This document shows, one piece after another, positions 35,020 to 44,274 of a stretch of DNA of 64,000 nucleotides (position 1 is the stretch's first letter; each line of letters begins with the position of its first letter). Origin of the DNA: an uncultured Eggerthella sp. (GTDB lineage: Bacteria; Actinomycetota; Coriobacteriia; Coriobacteriales; Eggerthellaceae); the NCBI GenBank assembly GCA_900538545.1, contig UPYK01000004.1:1-64000 (forward strand), written 5' to 3'. The notes under the pieces are model-generated. The model made no database searches, had not been told where the DNA came from, and saw nothing but the letters and a program-made list of their open reading frames with translations. Position numbers and translations under genes: made by a program.

Positions 35020-36359
35020 GAGACGCGCCTATCCGCTATGCTCGCTCTATCCTTGCGACTCGAAACATATTTGATGATCCAGAAGATGATCAAAAGGTAA
35101 ATAATTTTATAGATCATGCTTATCGTGAAGATATTCTCATAGAACTTGTTCGAAAAGAAACAGAGAATAAGAGCATAGGCAACCATCGTGTACACGATCA
35201 CCCAAAGCCCCGAATAGCTCCCGCTATTGAGCAACTTGCATTTTCTATAGGCCAGCTGGGAAATCGCTGCCATGAGTCCTGTCAGAACAACACAACCTAC
35301 CACACCGAAGTCATACAAAAACGCATAGAACGTCGTGTATACATTTCCTGTACTTACGCCATTCACCGTATTGAATGGCAAATCATACTGATAGATAAAT
35401 TCGGGAATAGAGAACTGTAAGCCGATCCATCGAATCGAATTGCGAAATGTCATGTATCCAAAAATGCCACTACTGCCATATTGAGGATCAGACTGAATGA
35501 ACGTATCCAAATTAGGCAATTGAGCACCGATATATGACGATAAGTAGCCCAAACCGTCTGAAGAAGTAGTTCTTCCTTGCAAAACCGCAGCGACCGATTG
35601 AAACGAAACCAAGAAAAGCACTGCAACACAAACCAGCGCGAAAACTGCTCTTACATCAATAACGGGTCGATCGTTTTCAAGCTTTCGCTTAAGAATGAAG
35701 AAAGCGAGCACAAAACAAAAGATATATCCTGCCGCTACGGTTCGATTCGCACTTGTCAGTTGCAGTGCGCAAGCAAGTAAGAGACCAAGTAATTGGATCC
35801 AACGGCCCTGGTTTTTCTTCAGAACAAACGATTGCGCAAGATAGAACGCAAAAACATAGCCAAGCATACTCACTATGCTGCGCAACTGGCTCAAAGGCGT
35901 ATAGAAAATATTGGCACCTTCATCGGTGAACTTGATCGCCGAATTATACCTGCTGATCGAACCTGGAATCGTCTCTGCTGGAAAAGCTGCTAGGATCTCC
36001 ACCATCGACCAATAGAGAACAACCGCTTCAAGTACCACAAAAGCAAGCAACAACCCTTTATTCACAGGAAGTATCCAGCTTCGTTCGTCGCTGCTCGCAG
36101 AGACGGCCTCTTTCTTCTTGCCCGCAACAGAACAGAGATATGAAACTGCAACAAATACCGCAACACCCAGTAAAACGATTCCGAACACTTCAGGCGACAT
36201 CTCATAAGCCCATCGATCGGTAAAGAACACTGCTGAAAGAGCACAAAGCGCGAACCCGATCACGAACAAGAAAGCAGGAGAAAGCATATCTTGACCGTTC
36301 AAGATATAAATAGCCACACAGCTGCAGAGGAGAATGATGAAAAGAAAGAGCTGAATCAT
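35007..36359 (-). CDS. wzy: O-antigen/oligosaccharide repeat-unit polymerase (Wzy)
   Basis: 450 residues with about 11 membrane segments and a large outside loop near residues 150-175 (FPAETIPGSISRYNSAI) and a second around 270-325 (LPNLDTFIQSDPQYGSSGIFG), the topology of Wzy proteins. Sequence is poorly conserved in this class, so the call rests on topology and its position next to wzx. Confidence 0.82.
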   Translation of the reverse strand: MIQLFLFIILLCSCVAIYILNGQDMLSPAFLFVIGFALCALSAVFFTDRWAYEMSPEVFGIVLLGVAVFVAVSYLCSVAGKKKEAVSASSDERSWILPVNKGLLLAFVVLEAVVLYWSMVEILAAFPAETIPGSISRYNSAIKFTDEGANIFYTPLSQLRSIVSMLGYVFAFYLAQSFVLKKNQGRWIQLLGLLLACALQLTSANRTVAAGYIFCFVLAFFILKRKLENDRPVIDVRAVFALVCVAVLFLVSFQSVAAVLQGRTTSSDGLGYLSSYIGAQLPNLDTFIQSDPQYGSSGIFGYMTFRNSIRWIGLQFSIPEFIYQYDLPFNTVNGVSTGNVYTTFYAFLYDFGVVGCVVLTGLMAAISQLAYRKCKLLNSGSYSGLWVIVYTMVAYALILCFFSNKFYENIFTISMIYKIIYLLIIFWIIKYVSSRKDRASIADRRVSWRA

Positions 36360-36370
36360 AAACCTGAAGA

Positions 36371-37441
36371 CTACATACTCCCAAAGGTCTCATCGACAAG
36401 GCTTCGTATCCCCTGTCCCTTGGAAATCTGGGGGCCAACAAATTGCCCCCCGCTGTTCCCCTCGACGAGAACCCATCCTTTTGTTTCGGAAAGCGCTAGA
36501 TCCCAGCCGACATACTTTTGTTCAGGAAGCACGGTAGGTAGCTCTTTGACGAGCTTGAGCAATTCCTCCCACTCGGGAATCTGAAAGCCCACGAGCGGGA
36601 TACCAGTATCAGGGTGCACTTCAATCACTTCGCCATATTCGGTTTTCCCCGGTGTTGTGATCTTACCAGTGGCTTCGTCTATCGCTGCAAGAAAGCCTCC
36701 TGCACCACCATTGTCCACTACGCTCTCGCCACGTCCGATCTTGATAAAGCACGCGATCGTATGCAGCTGTTCACCATTAAGATAGGTAGCATAGCGAATC
36801 GTGTTGACGCTCTGCGGATGTAGCTGCGCAATCCGCTGATCCTGATCGATCAGCTCCTCGACCACGCAAGCGCCCGCTTCCAAAAGCGCTTTGAATGCTG
36901 CTCGTATCTCTTCTTCTGTTCGGGGCGAAGCCTCTTTCCTGATGCCGTTTCCACGCGATGCTGCAACTGGTTTAGCCATATAGTGGTCATGACGCGAAAC
37001 GAATTGTTTGAACGCTTCAAAGTCCGCTTCGCTTTTTACTTGAACCACATCACGCTTGAAGTATTTCTGGAAACTCTCGTAGGTCTTCATCTTATCCATG
37101 AACACCATGCCTGCAGGATTGCTATTGTAGAGTCGAGCACACAATACCGTACGCTCTAGATCTCCTACAAACTCATGTTTCTCAGCTTCTGTCTTCGAAG
37201 CGAAATCATACAAGAAGTACTCGTCAGGCGTTATAAGGTGATTGCGCATGTCCCTCTGAACTGCTCTTTCCAGTTTGCTGCGCTCGGGAAAAGGAAGGCT
37301 GGTGCCACAAAACACATCAATGACCTGAGCGATCTCTTCGGAGTGGGACGCTTGTCTGCGCGCCACCACTATCCTTCGAAGAAGCGGGGTTGGAAGGCTC
37401 AGCACAGCTCTCTTCAACGCTTGTTTCACGCCTGAACTCAA
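36371..37441 (-). CDS. Sugar-transfer-associated ATP-grasp protein
   Basis: 356 residues (TTG37441, AGAGG upstream; GTG37432 possible). ATP-grasp landmarks: FMDKMKTYESFQKYF, MAKPVAASRGNGI (ATP lid), ACVVEELIDQ, TIRYATYLNG and VGWDLALSETKGWVLVEGNSG (metal ligands E/N). The family occurs in capsule clusters and is thought to ligate an acid to an amine or hydroxyl on the glycan. Together with the ornithine-cyclodeaminase homologue and another ATP-grasp gene it forms a possible decoration module. Confidence 0.82.
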   Translation of the reverse strand: MSSGVKQALKRAVLSLPTPLLRRIVVARRQASHSEEIAQVIDVFCGTSLPFPERSKLERAVQRDMRNHLITPDEYFLYDFASKTEAEKHEFVGDLERTVLCARLYNSNPAGMVFMDKMKTYESFQKYFKRDVVQVKSEADFEAFKQFVSRHDHYMAKPVAASRGNGIRKEASPRTEEEIRAAFKALLEAGACVVEELIDQDQRIAQLHPQSVNTIRYATYLNGEQLHTIACFIKIGRGESVVDNGGAGGFLAAIDEATGKITTPGKTEYGEVIEVHPDTGIPLVGFQIPEWEELLKLVKELPTVLPEQKYVGWDLALSETKGWVLVEGNSGGQFVGPQISKGQGIRSLVDETFGSM

Positions 37442-37443
37442 GA

Positions 37444-38505
37444 CTACCTCTTCTGAGCGTTCCCGGGCGAATCGTTGACCTTCCCAAGATCAAACACACT
37501 GAACGGAACATCTTCTAAGGACTGACCCAGTCCCAACTTCTTGCAGGCATCGATCAGAAATGCTGTCATATACACATCGGTAAAAGCCAGACCGATAGAA
37601 TTAAAGTACACGATCTCTTCCGAAGATTCTCTGCCAGGTTTCTTACCTGCAACCACCTCAGCCAGCTCTGCGTAGATATCCTCATCGGCAAGTAGGCCAT
37701 CTTGATACATGTGCGAAATGGTGGGAGAACCGCGATGCTTGAGCGCCTCCCATGAATCACACACGATCTTGTCCGCCTTTAAGGCCACCGCATATTCGTC
37801 TTCTATTCCGCCAACATGGCAATAATAAGCGCCTGGTTTTACCCAATCCGCTTTGAGCAAAGGAACTTGACCACTAATAGCAGTTACGATGATATCTGCC
37901 CCACGGGCCGCCTCTTCGTATGACGAATTGCAACACTGAATATCCAGATCAGGAAAGAGAACTGCAGCCGCAGACGCAAAACGCTGCTCATTTTGCGGAT
38001 TGCGCGAGGCAACGCGACATTCTTTAAGGCTCGGGAATAGTTTGGCCAGGACAAACAGATGCATAAACGCCTCTTCGCCCGACCCCAACAGCCCAATGCT
38101 CTTCGGCTCGTGCGGAGCAAAATACTTTGCGCCCAGTGCCCCTACGAGCGCTGTCCTCAGCGCTGTTGGAAAGCCCGCATCAAGCACAGCAAGGGGGGCT
38201 CCGTTTTCCGCACTCAAGGCGAGTATCATTCCCGACACATTAGGCAAACCAGTTTTCGCATTGCCAGGAAAGACCGATACGAGCTTCACGCATGAATATC
38301 CTAAGGAAGGCACTGTGCAAGGCATGCAATTCACACGCGACTGGTCAACCTCATTAAGTATTTGCGAAGCCTTTTCAGGAAGAATAACCTGTCCATCTTC
38401 GTACGCCTGAAATCCCTTTTCGAGGCAATCCAGCATAACAGCTACATCTGATGAGAGTGCAGCCTGGGCCAGATCTTCATTATTAAAAAACCGTACGTTA
38501 GCCAT
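37444..38505 (-). CDS. Ornithine cyclodeaminase / mu-crystallin family protein
   Basis: 353 residues (ATG38505, or ATG38508; TTAGGGGAC upstream). NAD(P) site SIGLLGSGEEAFMHL (~145), N-terminal MANVRFFNNEDLAQA, and LDAGFPTALRTALVGALGAKYFAP are family signatures. Members include ornithine cyclodeaminase, alanine dehydrogenases and SbnB, which releases 2,3-diaminopropionate. Here it is placed between two ATP-grasp genes in a polysaccharide cluster, so it probably makes an unusual amino acid for ligation (inference). Confidence 0.87.
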   Translation of the reverse strand: MANVRFFNNEDLAQAALSSDVAVMLDCLEKGFQAYEDGQVILPEKASQILNEVDQSRVNCMPCTVPSLGYSCVKLVSVFPGNAKTGLPNVSGMILALSAENGAPLAVLDAGFPTALRTALVGALGAKYFAPHEPKSIGLLGSGEEAFMHLFVLAKLFPSLKECRVASRNPQNEQRFASAAAVLFPDLDIQCCNSSYEEAARGADIIVTAISGQVPLLKADWVKPGAYYCHVGGIEDEYAVALKADKIVCDSWEALKHRGSPTISHMYQDGLLADEDIYAELAEVVAGKKPGRESSEEIVYFNSIGLAFTDVYMTAFLIDACKKLGLGQSLEDVPFSVFDLGKVNDSPGNAQKR

Positions 38506-38513
38506 CATGTCCC

Positions 38514-39806
38514 CTAACACGCTGCATCAAGCGGTCGGTCAACAAAGCAAGATAATGCCTCGTTATCCCGCGGGTCGAAGAGCGAGAAGAGCATATCGTT
38601 GCCATCAGAATCGACAACCTGAATACTATCAAGAATCGACCTCATCGAATCAAGCAGTGCAGGTAGATTCTCGCCCTTCAAGTGCACATAAGCGAACACC
38701 TGCTGAGCGGAACCCCAATCGGCGATCTCATCGCCAACGTAATGAACTTGGACGAGAGCGATGTATTCCGGTAGATTTGGAAGCTGGTCGATCCCAGAGA
38801 TCTGCGCGATCTTACCTGCATGAAGATGCAGCGGCCAAATCGCATATACTCCATCGAAACATGGCTTTACCTGGAGCTCTTCGTCTTTGTTACCCATCGC
38901 ATGGCTAATCTCCAGCTTAAGTTGATCTACACCATAGAGCTCGCGCACAAGATGATAGGTAAGCGATCCGCCAAAACGATATCCGATTTCGTTCACTATG
39001 AATTTGCCGCCCGCATAGAAGAGCTCGAGCCAGATAGGACCTTCCTTCATGCCGAGCGACGCAAGCAAACATCGCATCTTCTCATCTGTAGTATCGAGGT
39101 ATTCCTGGGTGTGAACAGAGGGCGCAATCTGAAGCGACATGATCGGCGCACCTTCCACTCCCATCTTCTGCGAAGCTTTGTCGGTAAGCCCGCAAAAATA
39201 GATACTCCCCTCATGGGCGGTATATTGAACGATCAACGCATCAGAATCGACGAATTCCTCGATCAGCGCTTCGCCACAGAACGAATGCTCCTTCGCAAAT
39301 AAGATAGCCTCGGCAAGCTCTTCGGGCGTTTTGCATTTTGTGAAACCTCTGCTGCCACTTCCATCACGCGGCTTTACTGCAAGAGGATAGGCTGAAAGAG
39401 GCAGGTCGTATGCCTCAGCTTCAGTATATTCATCCGAAACAGCAAGGCCAGCTCCACGGCAAGCTTCCTTAAAACGAGGCTTATCATCGCACAGATCTTG
39501 CTGCGCCTCAGTGCAATAACAAGGCAATTCGAGCATCTCGGACAACGCCGCCATTTTGCGCAAGTTGAATTCATGTACGCCAGAAAGAACGCCATCGATC
39601 TTTTCCTCGATACAGCGCTGTTTCAATGCACCAAGATCTGCAGTGCTGAGTTCCCAACTTGCATCAGCGATCTGTTTCGCAGGCGAAGCCGCAACGGGCA
39701 GATAGTCTGCTACTACGACATAAAACCCTTGGTCTTGAGCCGCTCGAACAAGCTCGCACGAGCCTATGGGCTTTCCCCCTAAAACAAGAAGTTTTCGCTT
39801 GCTCAT
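38514..39806 (-). CDS. ATP-grasp carboxylate-amine ligase-like protein
   Basis: 430 residues from ATG39806 (GGAAAGGCC). N-terminal pre-ATP-grasp fold KLLVLGGKPIGSCELVRAAQDQGF, then PLAVKPRDGSGSRGF, CGEALIEEFVDSD and FIVNEIGYRFGGS (metal-binding E/N-R). Related to PurK/carbamoyl-phosphate-synthase-like ligases; it would join a carboxylate to an amine using ATP. ATGA overlap with the initiating transferase upstream and 5-8 bp to the ornithine-cyclodeaminase homologue. Confidence 0.85.
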   Translation of the reverse strand: MSKRKLLVLGGKPIGSCELVRAAQDQGFYVVVADYLPVAASPAKQIADASWELSTADLGALKQRCIEEKIDGVLSGVHEFNLRKMAALSEMLELPCYCTEAQQDLCDDKPRFKEACRGAGLAVSDEYTEAEAYDLPLSAYPLAVKPRDGSGSRGFTKCKTPEELAEAILFAKEHSFCGEALIEEFVDSDALIVQYTAHEGSIYFCGLTDKASQKMGVEGAPIMSLQIAPSVHTQEYLDTTDEKMRCLLASLGMKEGPIWLELFYAGGKFIVNEIGYRFGGSLTYHLVRELYGVDQLKLEISHAMGNKDEELQVKPCFDGVYAIWPLHLHAGKIAQISGIDQLPNLPEYIALVQVHYVGDEIADWGSAQQVFAYVHLKGENLPALLDSMRSILDSIQVVDSDGNDMLFSLFDPRDNEALSCFVDRPLDAAC

Positions 39807-40612
39807 ATGGCCTTTCCGTCCTGCAATGATCTTACCCATACAAGATATTCTTCAGGGATCTGAGCATCGTTGATCGCGCAGCCATCAAGGTCGTATCCCA
39901 TGAAACTTCCTCTCTTGGCAACCGATCGAGCATTCGCGCTCTTGCGATCGAGTGCGAATCGAACAAGATTGATGAACATAGAACAGTCTACCTTAAATGA
40001 GACGTTCTCCACATACCAGACATCGTTTTCAAGTTGATCATTCCACGTCCATACACCATGAGACAAATCGCGCGGCGGGCATTCTAAGCCAGGACGCACA
40101 TCAAGCCGATGCATATGACGCTTGCTATAACGATCAAGGTACACCTCAGGAAGCGGACGGGGGCCGATCAGGCTCATATCACCCTTCAGGATGCTCCAAA
40201 AATTCAGAAGCTCGTCGAGAGAGGTTTTTCGTACAAATCTCCCCCATTTCGTCACGCGCTGTTCCGGTGGCAGAAGATCGCCGTTTTCTCCGCGCTCGTT
40301 GGTCATATTCCGGAATTTCAAGATAGTGAACGGCTTGCCGTTACGCCCAATACGCTTCTGCCTAAAGAACAGAGGTCGGCCAACATCGAAGAAGGTAATG
40401 CACCCGATCACAAGATTGATCGGTAAAGTTATGATGAGGGCAATCAAAGAAACAAGGACGTCGAAAAAGCGCTTACCGTACTTCGAATAAAGATTCGACG
40501 AGGGCGCAATGGGCGCTTGTAGAGCATCGATTCGATCAAGCCGATCATGAGCAAGCTGTTGCCCGATCGCTTTGATCTGTTCTGCAGTTAGATCGGGTTG
40601 GTATGTACTCAA
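39803..40612 (-). CDS. Initiating phosphoglycosyl transferase (PglC/WbaP-like)
   Basis: 269 residues. A re-entrant helix KRFFDVLVSLIALIITLP (residues ~46-63) with basic RQKRIG, then TILKFRNM, TSLDELLNFWSILKGDMS (catalytic Asp-Glu) and LIGPRPLP. This monotopic core places the first sugar phosphate on undecaprenyl phosphate. The C-terminal ~80 residues extend beyond the core and are not recognised. Overlaps the ATP-grasp gene downstream by 4 bp. Confidence 0.92.
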   Translation of the reverse strand: MSTYQPDLTAEQIKAIGQQLAHDRLDRIDALQAPIAPSSNLYSKYGKRFFDVLVSLIALIITLPINLVIGCITFFDVGRPLFFRQKRIGRNGKPFTILKFRNMTNERGENGDLLPPEQRVTKWGRFVRKTSLDELLNFWSILKGDMSLIGPRPLPEVYLDRYSKRHMHRLDVRPGLECPPRDLSHGVWTWNDQLENDVWYVENVSFKVDCSMFINLVRFALDRKSANARSVAKRGSFMGYDLDGCAINDAQIPEEYLVWVRSLQDGKAI

Positions 40613-40652
40613 TCTATTCCCTTACCTGCAACGAGCAGCTCTCCGATCAAAG

Positions 40653-42209
40653 CTACTTCCCTATTGTCTGCGCAAAAAACGAATCGCGGTAATTTGGCGT
40701 TACGAAGTTAGCGTCGAGTCCCTCGCTTAAAGTCTTCACCTTATCGCAAGGTGCAGGGATTTGCTGCATCTCGATCATCTTCACTGGCCCACGCGCAATC
40801 TCAACCAGCGGTGTTACTGCTCCGACTACCAAACATATTACAAGAATAACTTCAATAGCTTTTGAATGCGCTTTGGCAACCACTGAATCAACAGGTTTTT
40901 TCCGGCGCTCCCTCAGCCACTGGTAGTACGATTGGAGATCCTTATTCAATAAGCGTTTAGTTACCATAACTGCTAGTACCATCAGACCCGGAATCGAAGC
41001 TCGCATCGAAAAATCTGGAGAAGGCCCCATGCGCACCACATTCGCGACCATCAACAAAATAAGCGTACTCCACCAATAGGGGTTTTTTCGCTCACTCGGT
41101 AAAAGCAATAGAAGCAATATACCGCACTCGAGCATAAAGAACACCACAAGCTGTAAAACACGAGTAGGAGTGAAGCCTCCGATGAACGTATGAAAAAGCA
41201 AGGACGATTCTCCCGAATCAGTCAGAGTTGCTCTCTGACTCAGCATCAAGAACAATGCTATGGCGACGAGCGGAATCAGGGCGATCAAGTTCTGCGGAGA
41301 GAAGGCTGCCTTAGCTGTTCTTCGGACACCCTCATCTCTTACTTCACCAACAAGCTTCGCCACTCCAATAAAAAGTAAGCCCATTGTTGGCAGTGGACAC
41401 AAAAATGCACTGAGCGTGCCAACAAAAATATCATTGCTTATCCTTGATGTTGAAAGAACGAGCAACGTAGCTATCCAGGCGGGTATTGCCTGGTTGAACA
41501 CCCAGAACAATTGTGTAGTAAAGCTGCTGAACTGATAGAACCTCGCCCACCATTCTATGTGCACCTTTTCACATAAACGCGTTTCGATAGCTGTAGGATT
41601 GCCCGTAAGAAGTAACCCGACTATATCCATGCCACTGAAGAAAATGAATATAGCAACAGCTGCAATAATCGCTTTGTGATTAGAGCGCTTGATCAGTTGC
41701 AAGAACAACGTTATTGCAAGAAAAACCCCAAGTGCCACCCAGAACAAAAGCGCAATGTTCGCAACGGTCCATGCAATCTCAAGGCCAAAGTTCATCCACA
41801 AACACAATTTACCGAACAATGCTGGCAGGAGCCAAAAGCCAAAGTAGTAGCAAAGCGCACTATCATTCCCATACACTACTGGCCAATCGTAGGTTATAAG
41901 GTCGCGAAAGATCGCATTTCTCGCATTCCAGTCGGAAGACTGATAGAGAAAACCTCCATGGCCTCCTAAAATACACCAGAAAAGAATTGCAACTGCGATG
42001 CCGACAACCAACGGTATCGAGATATTGATATCGGAAGAACGGAATGCCTCCGTGTTTGTCCTTTTCCAAATGAAGACTAGCCCCACCACAAGCAAACCGG
42101 CTACCACTAAGAAATAAGGAGCTTTCAACCAGCCAAAAGACCAAATCAATAAAGGCAGCACAAGAAAAGTCAAACCTGCAAAATATGTTTTTCGAACAGA
42201 TAACGTCAT
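40653..42209 (-). CDS. Multi-pass membrane protein, probable GT-C-type glycosyltransferase
   Basis: 518 residues, about 12 membrane helices. A conserved-looking outer loop after TM3 reads GGHGGFLYQSSDWNARNAI, with Asp in the first loop as GT-C enzymes require. C-terminal ~50 residues lie outside. No family name can be given with certainty; it could use polyprenyl-phosphate sugar made by the GT2 at 44271. Confidence 0.65.
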   Translation of the reverse strand: MTLSVRKTYFAGLTFLVLPLLIWSFGWLKAPYFLVVAGLLVVGLVFIWKRTNTEAFRSSDINISIPLVVGIAVAILFWCILGGHGGFLYQSSDWNARNAIFRDLITYDWPVVYGNDSALCYYFGFWLLPALFGKLCLWMNFGLEIAWTVANIALLFWVALGVFLAITLFLQLIKRSNHKAIIAAVAIFIFFSGMDIVGLLLTGNPTAIETRLCEKVHIEWWARFYQFSSFTTQLFWVFNQAIPAWIATLLVLSTSRISNDIFVGTLSAFLCPLPTMGLLFIGVAKLVGEVRDEGVRRTAKAAFSPQNLIALIPLVAIALFLMLSQRATLTDSGESSLLFHTFIGGFTPTRVLQLVVFFMLECGILLLLLLPSERKNPYWWSTLILLMVANVVRMGPSPDFSMRASIPGLMVLAVMVTKRLLNKDLQSYYQWLRERRKKPVDSVVAKAHSKAIEVILVICLVVGAVTPLVEIARGPVKMIEMQQIPAPCDKVKTLSEGLDANFVTPNYRDSFFAQTIGK

Positions 42210-42228
42210 TGCCTTATTGCTCTTCTAC

Positions 42229-43566
42229 CTACTGCTGCCTCTCTTTGGGAACATGCTTCAAGGCTGCCCCTTGCCGATAACTACTATAGAAGATAGCTGC
42301 AAACCAAACAGCAAGAGCAAGCATGCAAAATAAATAGCACCATGACGCACCAGTAATGCCCCATGCCCGCACGCAAGGATTTGCAATGACCAGCGCAACT
42401 AGAGCAACAGAAACATAGCCCCAAACAAGCTTGCGCTGTTTGCGCATGATAGTGATTCCCATGGTGAACAAGCTTGCCAGTGCTAAGAACCCTCCGCCTG
42501 TCACCAGGATAATGAGCTCGACCAAGAATGGCTGCAAATCCGTCGCGTAAAGCCACTCCAACACAGGAATACCTAAAAAGAACGCAGCGATATCACAACC
42601 CAGCGTAATCAAAGCCACTATCCCAATCTGCAGACCAAATTCACGAAGAAATGCAGGGCATTCTCCACGCGACCATTTTGCCGAAAGAGGCTCAACTAGC
42701 GGCATATAAACAAATTGGGCAAGTAGGCTCACTATAAAGACCGGCATCGCAATAAAGCCATACTGAGCCTGCGCAATATCATTCATAAGGGAATCAATCG
42801 CATATTTTGGAGCATTTCCCACGTAGAAAAGAAGGAACGCCGCTAAAAAGAGCGGGAAGCAGTCTTTCAGCAATCGCTTGACCGATGTACTTAAGGCTTG
42901 CTCCTTTCCCCCAAGGACTTTGCCTTCAGCGCGACCAAGTGGAACTCCCGTGTCTTTTACTGGCATTCCGAACAATCGATATATCAATACGAGACCCACA
43001 ATAAGGAACAGTAATGAATAGATAGTGGCTATCGCCAAAGCAGTGATCAAGCTGCCTGATATCAACACGCCTATGCAAAAAACGATGATCGTGGTGCCGA
43101 CACGTCCTGTTTGAAGGCGGCCTCCAACATCAAGCCTGCCATGCTGCTGGAAGTTTCCATCGAAAATATCTTCTGCAGTATCGACCATTTTGAAGAGAGT
43201 CATCAAAATAATCGCTGCAATCTTGTCTGCCGAATAGCCGATCGTAAGGGCTGAAAACGCAAGAAAGACAAGAGATCCGACTAGCATTGCAAAGCCCGTA
43301 AAGATGCGGGAACGATAATAGGTCTTGAATGTAAACTGCGGGCGAATATCGGAAGCCTGGAAATTACGCATTCCGTAATTTCCGACGTTTAGAAACAAAT
43401 TCGCATTCGCATAAGCGATGGTAAAGATGCCCGCTGTAACTAGATCGCAAACGCGAGTAAGAACCATGAGCATGATAACACTCTGGAAAGCATTAAGCAT
43501 ACTTCCGGCAGTATTCCAGATGTATGCATTGCGATTTATCTTTTTTGCGTTATACAACGAGACCAA
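42229..43566 (-). CDS. Second oligosaccharide flippase (MOP superfamily)
   Basis: 445 residues, 12 membrane segments, TTG43566 probably the start (an in-frame TTG follows shortly). NRNAYIWNTAGSMLNAFQSVIMLMVLTR at the N-terminus has the Wzx pattern (shown only in part: NTAGSMLNAFQSV). Differs greatly from the flippase at 33562. May export a separate lipid-linked glycan or side group. Confidence 0.82.
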   Translation of the reverse strand: MVSLYNAKKINRNAYIWNTAGSMLNAFQSVIMLMVLTRVCDLVTAGIFTIAYANANLFLNVGNYGMRNFQASDIRPQFTFKTYYRSRIFTGFAMLVGSLVFLAFSALTIGYSADKIAAIILMTLFKMVDTAEDIFDGNFQQHGRLDVGGRLQTGRVGTTIIVFCIGVLISGSLITALAIATIYSLLFLIVGLVLIYRLFGMPVKDTGVPLGRAEGKVLGGKEQALSTSVKRLLKDCFPLFLAAFLLFYVGNAPKYAIDSLMNDIAQAQYGFIAMPVFIVSLLAQFVYMPLVEPLSAKWSRGECPAFLREFGLQIGIVALITLGCDIAAFFLGIPVLEWLYATDLQPFLVELIILVTGGGFLALASLFTMGITIMRKQRKLVWGYVSVALVALVIANPCVRAWGITGASWCYLFCMLALAVWFAAIFYSSYRQGAALKHVPKERQQ

Positions 43567-43584
43567 GCTTGAAAAACTGCAATA

Positions 43585-44274
43585 TCAACAGATCTCAATA
43601 TCAAAATAGGACTGAGCAAAGCAATTTTTGCTCTTTCTTTCTCGCACTGTCGGTTTTCCTCCTTGCAGAGTAACCGTGCTATTGTCTGGAAGCGCTGTAT
43701 TATACAGGCAAACATTGGCGCCGATCGAGCATCCATTTCCAATAGGCTCTTTGCCGATAATGGAACTACCTGCTGCCATAAACAAGCCTTTGCCGATCTT
43801 TGGAACCAGTGTTCCTCCCAAATCGTCACCTGTGTTCACTGTAACATTTTGAAAAAAGACAGCAAAATCGCCATAATCGGCATTCCCAATAACAGTACCG
43901 ACTGCATGAGCAAATAGGAAATGTGGCGGCAAGGGGCACTTGTACGATACAAAAGTTCCTGATAAAGCTCTATTCAATATCATCAAACGGCGAGCAAAGT
44001 CTTCATTTTCGGCCGTTTTCCATAGTGAATTCGAGTAAAGATACAAAAACTGCGAATACTGGTCGGAGTGAAGATGCGAGAAAACAGCACCGTTCTCATC
44101 AGTGTAATTTCGCAATGTTATATGTTGAAAGCATTCTTCGGTACGAAACAGAGCTTCTTCATATGCAATTTCGGTTTTAGAAGCTTCATAGCAGGTACTA
44201 TCATCAGGAAAATAATACTGACATTGACGCTTAACGTATTCCCTTAGACCGTCTGTGGTAAGACTCATTTTCAC
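43585..44274 (-). CDS. Left-handed beta-helix acyltransferase (serine-acetyltransferase-like)
   Basis: 229 residues (GTG44274 or ATG44268). The N-terminal ~110 residues are helical as in CysE; the C-terminal part has hexapeptide repeats (IGNADYGDFAVFFQNVTV, IGKGLFMAAGSSIIG, IGNGCSIGANVCL). Probably acetylates a sugar or amino acid. Overlaps the upstream GT2 by 4 bp. Confidence 0.8.
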   Translation of the reverse strand: MKMSLTTDGLREYVKRQCQYYFPDDSTCYEASKTEIAYEEALFRTEECFQHITLRNYTDENGAVFSHLHSDQYSQFLYLYSNSLWKTAENEDFARRLMILNRALSGTFVSYKCPLPPHFLFAHAVGTVIGNADYGDFAVFFQNVTVNTGDDLGGTLVPKIGKGLFMAAGSSIIGKEPIGNGCSIGANVCLYNTALPDNSTVTLQGGKPTVRERKSKNCFAQSYFDIEIC

